DNA of 64,000 nucleotides from positions 1-64,000 of the forward strand of contig JBEWZL010000296.1 in the NCBI GenBank assembly GCA_045837725.1, written 5' to 3'. Below the pieces are notes generated by a model, which was not told the origin of the DNA, did no database searches, and saw nothing but the letters and a program-made list of their open reading frames with translations. Shown piece by piece: positions 47,101 through 59,066 of this stretch (its first letter is position 1; every line of letters begins with the position of its first letter). The translations under genes and the position numbers were made by a program. Source of the DNA: Vermamoeba vermiformis. Its lineage: Eukaryota; Tubulinea; Echinamoebida.

Positions 47101-48722
47101 GCTCTTTACCCTGTAAAAAATATCAAAGTCAATTCGGGTTTGCATCATTTTGTAAGGTCACGTGTAACAAAAATCTCGAACAAACATCTAAGTCCCGTGC
47201 AAAATAATAACGATTTCCAACGCATCCTATGTGTATCGATAACATGATGGGCGTCGGGGTATCGAGATTTTTCGCTGAAACTGTCAAAATGCAGCCCGGA
47301 TGAATTTCAATTTCAAAATGTTGCCCCATAGGAATTGTTTGTATATAAATTACTTGGGAATAGGTGCAGCAGCGGGAAACAATCGAGCAGTATCTACGAC
47401 GTAGTATCGGCCATCGAGACCTTGGTGACCCTCGATGTCGACAGGACCGTACAACGTCTTCAACAGCTTGGTACGAGACTCTATCACTTGATGAGGCTTC
47501 AGATTGAGTGTCTTTGTCACTTGCTTTAACATCTTTTCCATGTCGTAATTATCGGCTAATAATCATCGTCAGCAATCAGCGAGTGCAAGCGGATGTGGAT
47601 CGCTTACTTTTAATGTCAACAGCAGCATTAGCACTGCCATATATTAGCGTGTTGCTGCTTAATGGCAATTTACTAACTACGACAAGACAGTGTCCGTAGC
47701 ATTTAACAAGACACATCATTGGGAAGTGCAGATTCGGAACACCGCAAGAGATCAAGGCCGTCAACGACTTGAGCTAAGAGAAATCGAGTGTCAATTACGG
47801 ATATTAATAGTTAAGTCGTACTTCATGGAAAGCAGCCTTTTGAGCCCATTCATCGCCACCATAAAGCTTGATTTGGATGTGATCTCGCGCGAATTTCAAA
47901 AACAAATCTTTATGCAAGTATTTCTCGCCTCCTGCGATACCTCCAGCAGCTATTGGCTTGACCTATTATATGACGCGGTCAATAGCTGTAAACCGATCAC
48001 AGATTAGGGGCAGTACCTGTTTTTTCTCTACTGGCACGTTGATCTCCTTGACTATTTGTTCGCAAATTGGTTTTGCTACCTAAACGATTCAAAGATTATG
48101 GATTGTTATTGGTTGATAATTAAAAGGCGACAACATACTGTCACAAACTCTTGAATAAATTGATCTATGTCGGCTTGTCTTAATGCGATCTCCTTAGGCG
48201 TAAAAGTAGGCCGTTCTAATAATGCTTGGAACCCTAATTATACAATATTGATAAGTAGCGTTACTAATTGAATCGTCTATTTAATAAGTCTTTGTCGGAT
48301 CTCGCGAGACTAAGGAAGGACACTATATAAATTACATCAATTAACTTACGTTCATTCCAATAATAGCTCTTTGCAAAGTCTTGAATCGCACTGCTCAATG
48401 GCTTTTGAATTTTATTTCGAAAATCTTTAACCTCTTCCGACAAGCTTGCGCTCTCATCAAATGATCTGCGTTTAAGTGATTCAGAAGCGGGGTCATAATA
48501 ATTTCCGTCATTTTTGTAAAGCAAGCTGTACGCATCTGATTCTTTTTGAATCTTCTTCGTCTGTTCGATTACTTCAGGAGCTTCATAAAAAAATGCATCA
48601 TCAACGACTTCAATATTTTCGTATTCGTCTGCAGACTTTCGCACGTAATTATCGTCAGCAACAGGATCTAGATCGTTCGCAGGATTGTTGTTGATGGAGT
48701 TGTTTGATGCTGTAGAGGCCAT
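44146..48722 (-). CDS. Clustered mitochondria protein (CLU/CLUH family)
   Basis: A large multi-exon gene of about 1,250 aa. The N-terminus is acidic and low-complexity (MASTASNNSINNNPANDLD). The Clu domain follows: AAGGIAGGEKYLHKDLFLKF, KLYGGDEWAQKAA, HFPMMCLVKCYGHCL, GLDGRYYVVDTARLFPA, LRPELVKSNPVPLSSDAF. Next comes a middle helical region and an array of TPRs from about 46100 to 45120 (ALTHINLADLYSDK, KSLNNLAQVLFAQKEFSKA, ALDNLAKIYAATGRRDRA). The tail is Lys/Gln-rich. CLU proteins bind mRNAs of nuclear-encoded mitochondrial proteins and keep mitochondria dispersed in the cytosol. The last tail exons (about 44400-44500) need an atypical splice or contain a frame break. The start, ATG 48722, lies 215 bp from the divergent EF-1alpha-like gene. 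Confidence 0.88.
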
Positions 48723-48937
48723 TTGATCGACCTTAATAATTATAAATATACGTAATTACACAAAAATACTATTTACAAGCGTGTTCGCCATTTTGCGGTT
48801 TAAAAAAAATGCCAGACCACGGAGATTTCTTACCGAACACCCTCAGGCATTCTTAGTTTAATTGCGAAAGAGAAAACACAAGCACTATTTTTAAATAATG
48901 ACGAGATAGTGTCCAATATTGAGGGCATCATCTCAAA

Positions 48938-50482
48938 ATGTCCTGCAAGCCACATCTGAGCGTGGTCGTTATTGGTCACGTTGAAGCCGGTAAAACAACT
49001 ACCGCTAACCGTTTGACCTATTTTTGCAGCTTAATTAACAGTATTGTTCGTAAGTAATTCAGTTTCGTATTTTCATTAATTTTTTAAAATCATATCTTTA
49101 CCTCGTATTGTTGCTAGTGTGACGAAAATACTGTAAATAGTTATTTATTAATTATGCATATTTATTTAATTTTATTCAGAACCGTGCGAGATAGAACTTC
49201 GATCCGCCAAACAACAGTCGAAGTATGCGTACATCCTCGAGAAATTCGGACATTACCGCGAGTTTCAAGCAACAGTTCACGCTAAGTCGTGGAAGTTGGA
49301 GTCCATCAAGTACTCATTTACTATAATTGACACACCTGGACTGCGAAACTACGCTAAAAACATCATCGCTGGCATCTCACAAGCTGATGCAGCCTTGCTA
49401 GTTGTGTCTGCTGGTGCGGGTGAATTTGAAGTGAGTATCAGTGTGCATGGCCAAGCGTACGAACAGGTGATAGTGGCGTATGCAATGGGCGTCAAACAAG
49501 TCATAGTCGCCATTAACAAAATGGATCTGATGCACGCCATGTACTCCGAAACACGCTATGCAGAGTGCAAAAATCAATTAGCCAATTTATTGAACAAAGT
49601 CGGGCAAGTTCGGGATTTGCATAAAATGACACGTGTCAAATTGAAAAACTTTCTGACATCTCTTATTTTAGATACAAGGCCAATATGATTACATTCGTGC
49701 CTGTTTGTAGCAAGACTGGCGTCAATCTAGGTTCAAATACGGAAGTTTTATCGTGGTACAACGGTCCTACTTTACTGCAAGCCCTCGACGAGCTGCGTGT
49801 GCCGCCTCGTCTGAGTACTCAGCCATTGCGGATCCCGATATTTGGCGTGCAAGAAGTGAAAGGTGTTAGTACGGTAGCTCTTGGCCGTGTCGAGACTGGT
49901 GTGCTCAAAGTCAACGACAAGATCGTCATTGCTCCTGGCAATACTGTTGCTGAAGTTAAGTCAATCGAGATGCACAATCAATCAATACAAGTGGCATGTG
50001 CAGGAGACAATATTGGCTTTCGTATTCATGGTGCCTCAGTCCAAGAACTGCGACGAGGGTTCGTTGTTGGACACGTGAATAATGACCCGCCAGCTGAAAT
50101 TGTTGACTTTGTTGCTCACATTGGTGCGTTATAATGTCTAATAGCCAACATCTAGTCACTACTAATCGATGCCATAGTGATGTTGCGCTTTACTGGTGAG
50201 ATTCAAGAAGGCTTCATTTCAGTGGTGCACGCTCACACATGCTATGTGCAGTGTAAATTTGTCGAGTTGCTGGCAAAGTACAACCGCTCTGGCAACGAGA
50301 TTGAATCAGCGCCCAACGTGACGGGAATCAAGAGCGGAGATAGAGCCTTAGTGCGCTTGGTGCCGTTGAAGCCAATGGTTGTCGAATCGTTCAGCGACTT
50401 TGCGCAATTGGGACGATTGATTCTGCGCGACAATAATAACACTATTGCCGTGGGTGTGGTCAAATATGTAAATAAGAAGTAA
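48938..50482 (+). CDS. Divergent EF-1alpha-like protein A
   Basis: Four exons (48938-49049, 49190-49603, 49672-50123, 50178-50482) encode a full-length, three-domain EF-1alpha homologue of about 427 aa. The P loop is GHVEAGKTTT and NKMD is intact. Switch I has lost the RGITI consensus (HYREFQATVHA), and DxPGH is changed to DTPGL, removing the catalytic histidine. Domain 2 (VLKVNDKIVIAPGNTVAEVK) and domain 3 remain conserved. It is therefore unlikely to be the working translation factor; a regulatory or moonlighting role, or decay, is possible. The second intron needs a GC donor (GCAAGT at 49604) and contains a palindrome copy. Confidence 0.85.
49627..49638. promoter_or_regulatory. Palindrome TGACACGTGTCA, copy 5
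   Basis: A perfect copy in the GC-AG intron (49604-49671) of EF-1alpha-like A. The intron at the same position in paralogue B holds a near-copy, TGACAGTGTCA, at 51596-51606. Confidence 0.7.
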
Positions 50483-50709
50483 TTAAAGGCAGTTAGATCT
50501 AAAGTAGTCACATCTGAAGTTTCGCAGGGTAATTCCTCAGCCTTCGGCCGGTACCGCTTTTTGTAGACAATAGCACTTTCAGTGACAGTCTTTTGGCTGT
50601 CCAGCTTTGGAATTTTTGCCCGATCTGTTTGAAAACACGTGTTTTGAAATTTCTAGCTAAACTCCCCAGCCCTGGCGACAAATGTGAAGACAAAAGATCA
50701 TTTTTCATC

Positions 50710-52471
50710 ATGTTTGTAATTATTCTTGGTGCACCAGGCTCGTAAGTGAACTTCGGGCTCGTTGTTGTGGGCTGATCACTTCGAGAACCGAGATGCAACG
50801 AACAGCAGAGCGATTGACGTAGCCCTGAAAATAGCCATTCAAATGTTAAAACGAGCAGCGAAGCCGAAGTTACTTTTAGCGGTTCTCGGTCACGTCGATG
50901 CTGGCAAAACGGCTGTTGTTAGTAGTTTGCTTGAAATAAACGACGAAATTAATAGGACCATTCGTAAGTAAATGCCTTTAAATGTTTATTATAATAAGTT
51001 GGTAATTAATTGGTATTTATTTCTTGTTAATTAAATTTATTTCTTAAATATTTGGATTTGACAAAAGTCGACGGCAACGAGGGATAAGAATAACCTAAAA
51101 TGTTATTAATTAACAAATTTATTTCAGAACCTTGCGAGAGGGTGCCGCAGACCGCGAAGGACTTGTGGGAAAAGTACCAGAAAAGCGTGTTGTCTGATGG
51201 AGTTGGCCGTACCACCCTCAAAGTGTTACAATTCGAGTCACATAGATACATTCTGACCGTACATGATGCTTCGGGGTTCCGCGACTACTTTAAGAACATG
51301 ATCACTGGCTTCACTCGAGCCAATGCAGGTTTGTTGGTCGTGGGTGCGGCTCAGGGAGAATTTGAATCTGGCATTTCTATGAACGGACAGACGCGCGAAC
51401 ACTTGGTCTTGGCGAGCACGATGGGCAAACAGTTACTCATTGCTGTCAATAAGATGGACACTGTTAATTACAGCCAAGAGCGTTTTGGCGAAATCAAACG
51501 TGAAATACTTGCTTTGATGAGAAGAATAGGGTAAGTTAAATATGACGTACGAAGTACTTTAAATCAAATCTGTGAAAAAATATCAATTATCGCACTGACA
51601 GTGTCAAATTTTGCTTCTGTACCTAACATTTGGTAACGTTTTCTAGGATGCAGTCCGACGCGTGCACGTTCGTGCCAGTCAGCTATAGAACTAAGGCTAA
51701 TTTTGATACTCCGGCAGACGAGTTCATGCCGTGGTACAAGGGTCCTACTTTGATGCAGGCCCTCAACGAGCTGAAGATGACGCAGCATCCTGTTGATCAC
51801 CAGTTACGACTGACCGTTCACGGCGTGTACAAAATCAAAGGTGTTGGTGTTGTAGCTGTTGGCCGTGTCGAAACTGGGGTGCTCAAAGTCAACGACAAAA
51901 TCGTCATTGCTCCTGGCAATACCGTTGCTGAAGTAAAGTCCATCGAGATGAATAACAAGCGTATTACTGAGGCATATCCTGGTGACAATGTCGGTTTCAA
52001 TATTGAAGGTGTTTCAGCGAAAGATCTGCGGAACGGATGCGTTGTTGGTCATGCAGATCACGACCCGCCAGCTGAAGTCATCGACTTTATTGCTCAAATT
52101 AGTACGTTACAATGAATAATACTCGCCACCTACTAGCTACTAATAACATCCGTATAGCTATCGTCGATCATCCTGGTGAGATCCGCGTCGGCTATTCTCC
52201 GGTGGTAGATTGTCATTCAAGTCACGTGGCATGTAAATTTGCAGAGTTTTTGTCCGCACACGACAAGCAAATGAAAGAGATCAAAGGGCCTGTCAATGTA
52301 CTTAAGAGAGGGTTTACGGCCGTAGTCCGCTTGGTCCCAACTAAGCCAATGGTGGTTGAATCGTGCACTGATTATGCGCCCTTGGGTCATCTTGTAGTGC
52401 GAGATATGAAAACTGTAGTGGCTGTTGGAAAAATCAAGTCTGTAAATAAGAAACGAAAGGATGTAAACTAG
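50710..52471 (+). CDS. Divergent EF-1alpha-like protein B
   Basis: A second full-length EF-1alpha paralogue, next to the first on the same strand. I read a short first exon at 50710-50741 (MFVIILGAPGS, GTAAGT donor) that joins in frame to 50806 (SRAIDVALKI). An alternative start is ATG 50843. The P loop is GHVDAGKTAVV and NKMD is kept. Switch I is lost and DxPGH is changed to DASGF. Domain 2 (GVGVVAVGRVETGVLKVND) is nearly identical in DNA to paralogue A, while the GTPase domain is very different. It probably binds nucleotide poorly or differently. Introns fall at the same places as in A but with a normal GT donor at 51533. Confidence 0.8.
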
Positions 52472-52749
52472 AGTCGGGATCTTTCCTTTGTACAACTTGA
52501 TTGTCAGCATCGCCTAGATATCAATGATAATAATATATGTTTCCTTTCCATCAATAGAACAATGTTGCAGCTCAAAGAGCAAGTGCAGTGATCCGCGAAA
52601 AATTAATTTAACAAAAAACTGGCAAAAAGACCATTTTGCCTTAAATACGAACTCAACACAACAATTTTATAGGTTGCGTTAGTATAATAGTATTAGTATC
52701 TATATTAGTATTCGAGACAAGTTTGTTAGTCAAAATTTAACGGCACACC

Positions 52750-55230
52750 ATGGATGCGAGCTTGATTAATCTCCCTCATGAAATATTTTATTATATTGCA
52801 CGAGACATGGATTTAATAAGCTTTGGAGCAGTTTTATTAACGTGCAAAGAAGCATCAGTGAGGTTTGGGACCGATCTTCAATTACAAAAGCTTGCGTTTG
52901 AGAATACAACGTAAGTAATATTATCAATAATTATTATTAATAATTTACAAGTATATAGAATGTATTGTACAATTTTAGAGACCGTTAATCGAATTTTGGC
53001 GTAATTATTTAATTTTTTTTATTATTTTTTTAGTGTGGTGGCATGTTGTAATACTTTTGTAGGCGTAAGCTTATTCACTCCAAGGCCAAAATGCCGATAA
53101 GAACGCTATTTTCGGAGCATTTAACATTGGTAAGTAGATTCGACAAATAGTTTGTAAAGGCAGAGGATGGATGCAGTCTAATTATGGATCAGATGGCTTT
53201 AAAATCGAATGACGTTGAAATAGTGAAGTTTGGGCTTCCAAATATGTCATACAGATCGATTTTGCAGAAAATCAAGCCGATGCGTGACAAGATGGGAGTT
53301 GCACCTGTGAAAAGGCAGCATTTTCTCGCGGAAGTGTTCAAATATGATGCACATAAAGTATTGAAGCATTTAATAGACGTAAGATTGCCATAATAATATT
53401 TGTTATCTGGATCTAATTCTTGAACTTTTTCAGACTTGCATCAACGAACTCGAATACGATAAGAATGCCGGAATTAAGCATATTATAGGCATATTATCGA
53501 TATTGGGAGAATTTGCATTCAGTTTGAGCCCTTCTGACGCAATATCTGATTCAAAATCATTGCGTTACGTGCTCAGCCTGTTCAAAAAATTCGAACGCGA
53601 AGTATTAATTAGTCTTATCCATGTATCGTCTATAGATAACTCATATTGGGGCATATCAGTACGTTTAAATATTAATTTAGCCTTTCAACCTCATTCCAAT
53701 CGAATTTTTCCTTATTAGGTAGTCCCGTGCTTTGATTTCTTTAAATCGCTGCTGATTTATCAACAAAAATTCCCCGAATTTGCTTATAATTTAGACCGTG
53801 GCATTCCTGCTAACTATTTCGGCGATAAAATTGCTCACAAGTACCCAAATCCGAGGCAAATCGCGGGCCCTGGATACGAAAAAAGCGAGTCTAATATTAA
53901 TAAGAACGAAGTTAGTGAAGATAAGTGTGATAATGGTGAAGAATATATTGATCATAGTGCGAAATTTGGTCCCAGAATGCAAATTGAAGAAAAATTTAGT
54001 TTCTACACTGCGCCGGTATGAAGTTATTTATTATGATTATCATAATGTCGCTTAAATATAATTCTTCTACTTGTAGGTAACGCCGCTTGAATTTGCAGCA
54101 TATTGTGGCAGTCAAAAAGTATTTGACTTGTTGTTAGAATACGGTGCAACGTTCAATCCGAAATTGCCTTATTTGGCAATAATATTTTATCATCTCAAGT
54201 TTAGTCAAGAGGAATTTGTCAATCGATTGACTGAACTAGGCGCAGGTACGGAAAAATATTGGACGTCGCACAGGGAACTAACTTTCCTAATTTAGACATC
54301 AATCAACCTTTGCCGTTGTATATCGATTACCGTCAACGAGATATTTTGCGCTTTTTTATTCAAGAGCAAAAACTGGATAATATAATGTACGTAAAACTTT
54401 GCTTGCTAATCTGACACTTTTTTGACACGCGAAAAATATTTGACACGTGTCACGACTGGTCATCGTTCTTTTTCATAATCTGTTATGTTACTATCCAATA
54501 TTAATGATGTTTATTAGTATGTTGGAGATAGTGCTAGCACGTGGAGCCAAGTCAAAGATCCATGACCACGAACACGAACGATTAAATGACCCTACAATAT
54601 ATGCTCGTGACATGGGATTGTTAGCATTGAAGGCGCAATTGACCGATTACAAACCATTTCAACCGGTGTACGTACCTCGTGGACTTGAATGTGCATGGTC
54701 GCGAATCTGACTCAAATTTCCTTTTTAGGCAATTAACGTTCCCTGAGGGACAGAATTCTTCACGATTGTTTAAAACGTCATATTGGTCGGTTTTTATTCG
54801 AGTTTACGCCAACGGTACATTCAATCGTGATACGGGTAAGAATTTTTTACTTGTTTTTGAAATACTAATTAAAATTAGGAGAATATGTTGGTACTTGGGA
54901 GCAAGTCGACGGAAAATTAATTTGCACGGCGAAAAAGCGAATTATAAAGTATACCCGAGGAGGAAGTGGCGGATCTTACACGAGGGAGACTGAAATTGTA
55001 CCTACGACCTTCACTTTCCTCATATTTAAGTACGTTCATAATATATTCATACGAAATTATGGCTTATTTAGGAATAATTTTATTAATACGTTTCTTGCAG
55101 AGTTTTCAGCGGTGAATTCGCCTTGACGGAAGACTTGGCTGAGCGGTCCATCGATAAAAAGCTCTTGTTCATGATGTGGGACGAAGAAGTAACTAATACT
55201 ATGTACTACCATCAAAATTGGGGTTTATAA
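52750..55230 (+). CDS. F-box / ankyrin-like protein 1
   Basis: About ten short exons encode roughly 600 aa. The N-terminus is F-box-like (INLPHEIFYYIARDMDLISFGAVLLTCKEAS). A middle portion contains ankyrin-like helices (TPLEFAAYCGSQKVFDLLLEYGATFNP, LEIVLARGAKSKIHDHEH). The C-terminus is beta-rich (SYWSVFIRVYANGTFNRDTG, GEYVGTWEQVDGKLICTAKK). F-box proteins of this type usually select substrates for SCF ubiquitin ligases. Exon joins are partly inferred. A poly(A) signal AATAAA overlaps the stop (TAAATAAA, 55228). Confidence 0.65.
54441..54452. promoter_or_regulatory. Palindrome TGACACGTGTCA, copy 6
   Basis: A perfect copy within the intron of F-box/ankyrin-like gene 1 between about 54388 and 54517. 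A half-site (TTGACACG) lies about 20 nt upstream. Confidence 0.7.
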
Positions 55231-55361
55231 ATAAATTTGTGGCGAGTTTTTGTTTTCGATCTGGAATTTCCACCATTCTCGTATCTTTCTCATCACACGA
55301 GCACGTGTAGTTACTATTTATTGAAACATAACTGTTATAAAGATCTCAATAGAGTTACAAT

Positions 55362-56149
55362 ATGGAAGGCAAGCTGCAACGACAATATTTTACGGTAGTT
55401 AAAACAGATCGAGAGCCAAGTATTCCAAAAAATCCAAAAAATGCAGAATATTATTTCGGACATACAAATGCGCATATTGAAGTCGCAAATGACGAAAACG
55501 AGTTCTATGGAAGTAACTTTCAAGAAAGTAAACATTTGGATCCCGAAGTAGCAGCTCTCTTTACATGCGATTTTTGGCGAGAAGTGTTTGAAGAATTAAA
55601 TGCATGCGGAGAAGTAAAAATTCGAGAGTATGACGGATTTATGAGCGTAACAAAAGTTGAAAATTTAGATCGACTTTGCAACGGTTATCGAGAAACGAGT
55701 TTAAATAGCAGTTACGACTTTATTCCAAGTTGGAAAATGATGAACGTATATAAAGGATGCAATCAAATATTAGGACCACAGAATCTAAAAGAAGTAAGTC
55801 TCGGATGCGCTGTTAAAAATTAAAAATTATGAATTCATATTTAATTTGGTTATTGCAGGCCGTGGTTTCAGTAATTCTCCTGCGAGCATATCATTATGAT
55901 ATTTTTACGGTGGATCTACCAAACGCAACAATGTCAGAAACAGAGTTCAACAGCTGGGACGAGTTATGGTCTTACGCCTTCTATCATTGTAACGCGGATT
56001 GTCCGCACTGCGTTACACCGTACGAAATTTCCGAGAAATTTGACGGCAAACCTCGTGCTGTCGCTGTGATCAATAATAACTCGATGAGACTGACTTTTTC
56101 AGAACGAATGCCTGGCGAATATTATTTTACTTGTTCGTATACTATGTAA
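55362..56149 (+). CDS. Unrecognised protein
   Basis: Two exons (55362-55793, 55859-56149) give 240 aa in frame, starting MEGKLQRQYFTVVKTD. It is acidic, with no signal peptide, membrane helix or known motif that I can place. The C-terminal half (YAFYHCNADCPHCVTPYEI) holds a cluster of Cys and His (C-x3-C-x2-C) that might bind metal. It sits between F-box/ankyrin-like genes on both sides, from which it looks unrelated. Confidence 0.6.
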
Positions 56150-56255
56150 CCTATATATAGTTTAAATGATTTAAGGAAAAATAATTAGTGCCTTTATTTA
56201 CTGTTCGCCGACAGCCGATCTGATCCTGAACTGATCCTGCATCTTTGTTAGCTAT

Positions 56256-57600
56256 TTACGCGAGCCAATGCGGTTTGTAAGGAAGTATTTCCCTTTGTAT
56301 ATATCCAGGGTATGGCTCGTACATTAAGTCATGGGATAGCAGCAAAAAGAACATATCTTTTTTGTTGTGTAAGATCGCGCCCCAAGAAATCGGAATTGAT
56401 CTGTGCGATAACACTTCAGTTTTTTGGTCTAATTGTTCCTTTTTTATCTTCTTTTTTGATATCAATAACTCTATTATCTTCAATGCAAGAGACTCGTTGT
56501 CGGATGTGATCCAGCTCTTCAAAAACTCTCTTGAAATAACGATCTTATCTTCTGGGAACTTGTTCATAATAGTTTCTACGCAGTAATATAGTCTCTTTGA
56601 CAAAGCTTCATCGTTATTTTTGTTGTGTTTTTCGTTGCAAACGTAGATCCAATCTAACATTATTGTCGTTAAATACCGAAAATACCAGCCTTCACTACCG
56701 AAACATTTAAATTGTATGTTCAATTGCTTATTTTGCACAGCAAATTCTAGGAAATTTTCGATGGCGTCCATTCTCTCTAATTTGCCTTGTAATAAAAGAT
56801 GACCATCGTAAGTTCCAATGACGTATGTGACTAATTGATGAAATAATGGCGGAGTATTAATGTCGTATTCACTAATCTTCATAATAATCTCTGCTGGTAA
56901 CATTTTGAAATAATTATTGTCGTTTTCAGACTTCCATGCGTGTAAAATCAGATCGGATCTTTGGAACGTTGCTTGATGTTTCTGGATCCAGTATTGTTCG
57001 TTGAAAAGAAAATCTAATTCGTCTCTCTGACTCATCTTTTTATGCAGTCGCTGCAATACGAGCAATTTTTTGGAGGTTAAATTGTCCATCAGCTGTTTGA
57101 ACGCAATTTTCCGGGTGTGAAATTTCGCGATCCACAAATCTTTGCAAAGTTTGGGCGTGCACTTTTGCAAAGCTAGATTAAGAAGTTCTTCTGTTCCTGC
57201 AAATGGAATTCCTTTGTCTAGGAGCCAAGTAATAAGTTCTTCGTTGATAGGTTCGGCGTGAAGCAAGTGTTCCGAAACCAAATTGTTCTCGTGGAATTTT
57301 TTATCTTTCCGGAAATTAAATTCTAAATTCAAATTAATAGACTATAATAGTAATAGTAGTATTAACGGTCTTACTATAGTTCGGGGCTGGTTGACGTTTG
57401 CAAGCACTTAAATCTCCGTTCCTTACGTGCAAATAAACCAAATAATCTGCGACGTTTCGTTCGCTCAAGTTGTAAAGTCCAACGATCATTTCCTTTTTTG
57501 GTAATAATTCGATTAATTCTTCGCTCGAGTTGATTGGTAGAATCAAGTCTCTGTATCTTAAGTAGATTTGACATCCAATGGAGTACGTAAAGAATATCAT
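56256..57600 (-). CDS. F-box / ankyrin-like protein 2
   Basis: Two exons (57375-57600, 56256-57322) give 430 aa with matching phase. It is mostly helical, with degenerate ankyrin-like repeats (HLLHAEPINEELITWLLDKG, ELLNLALQKC, SLALKIIELLISKK). An F-box-like stretch lies in mid-protein (MLPAEIIMKISEYDI). It ends SHDLMYEPYPGYIQ..KPHWLA. It lies 77 bp downstream of gene 3 on the same strand, and its frame could also be the 3' part of a larger transcription unit. Function unknown; probably an adaptor. Confidence 0.6.
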
Positions 57601-57677
57601 ATCCTTATTAGGAAGATCTAAATAGCCATCGTTAGCACTGAGTCGGATCTTGAATAACGAATAAAAATTAATTCTAA

Positions 57678-59066
57678 TTAATTTAAAACTTCATCGTTAT
57701 GATCATTAAGTAGGTTAAAATTACCATTAAATTCGTTATTTAACTTATTGCGGTCAGGTGTGTCCAAAAACCCGAAGAACCAGGGCTGCTCGTGCAGTGG
57801 TTTTCGCAAAGACTCTTCCGTAACAGCAGTAATACGATGTGCCGTGAAAGTGTTGAATATTCGCTCAAACAAGTTCGCTTTGACCATTAATTCGTAGAAA
57901 TTTGGAGTTGTTATTCCGTTAAATTCGAATTGTCTGTCTTCCGTGGATTTGATCCGGATCGAGCGATGTAAATAGAAATGATCGTGCTTTTCCAGATAAC
58001 TGAACTCGTACACCCCATTTCTTATTTTTTCCAACTCGAAATTGCTTTTGTCTTCTTCTGAAAGAGAAATTCTTCTGTCCAATGGCGGATGTGGTTGAAC
58101 GAGTAATGTTCCACTTGGTATGACAGGGAAAGGAATGCCTATAATAATACCGTCCGTAAGTTATACTCAATAGATTTTAATAACTTACGCATCTTTCTAA
58201 AGTACCAGTTTGTACGTACAATTTGTCTATTTCTTTCGTAAGTGAACGCATCCAAATCCCTCAAATCTGTCAAAACCAACTTTTCGCCATTTTTTAAGGC
58301 GTCGTAAGTTTCCTTACATTAATATTAGTACTTCAATGGCTTATAAGTATAAATCATCTTACGCGCTGTCCATCTGGTTCGAGGCACTTTGAAAACCATA
58401 AAGGAACCAATAATAAGGCTGTCTCGTTACTTGCTTTAAAATTAGCGAGCCTAATTGCGTCAAATAAGATGCTATTATCGAAATCAAGTGCTTTGTCGCT
58501 GAGTTTAAAGGATAGAAATGATTTCAAGAAAGGCAAATCCGCATTGTCGACCACAAACGGCAATCTTCTGCTTAATAACTTCATAGCATCGTATTTAAAT
58601 GCGTTATGTTGCACTGCTAATCGAATAACTGCAAAATAAACAGAATTAGTTCGAGATCGAGCTGTAATCTTTAATTCTTACAACTTACACTTGTCAAAAC
58701 CGGCGAAATTATTGCGCCGTATAAGTGATACTATAGTAAGGTCGAGGAAGGCATACAGTATATCTGGTTAACAAACCAAGATTAGCTAAATAGTAATTGA
58801 GAAACAAATCTGGACTTGATCTCGATTTAATGGCTAATAATTCGTAACATATAGCTAGTCCTACCTTCCATAGAATATTTCTTCATTATTTGAATAATAA
58901 ATTCGTCGCTTAATAGTGCAGATAATTTTTTAGATGTGCATCTGCACGAACACAGCCAACGCAACCAACGAGATTCAGTATCAAAATTATCATGTATACT
59001 ATTCTTGTGCATTATTATTAAAATAAGCTCCCAACAATTCGGTGGGAGGAGCTGTATGCTTTCCAT
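57678..59066 (-). CDS. F-box / ankyrin-like protein 3
   Basis: About five exons. The start is MESIQLLPPNCWELILIIMH (ATG 59066), an F-box-like N-terminus including WLCSCRCTSKKLSALLSD. Helical ankyrin-like sequence follows (VIRLAVQHNAFKYDAMKLLSRRL), then a C-terminal beta-rich part (GVYEFSYLEKHDHFYLHRSI) up to NLLNDHNDEVLN. The general layout, F-box then repeats then a beta-rich end, parallels gene 1 at 52750, so they may be old paralogues. Exon borders between 58150 and 58850 are approximate. Confidence 0.55.

Noticed and set aside
50508-50798. Minus-strand frame of 96 codons between the EF-1alpha-like genes
   Set aside because: It starts at TTG and has no domain. The plus strand carries a GTAAGT donor and a phase-matched acceptor in the same interval.
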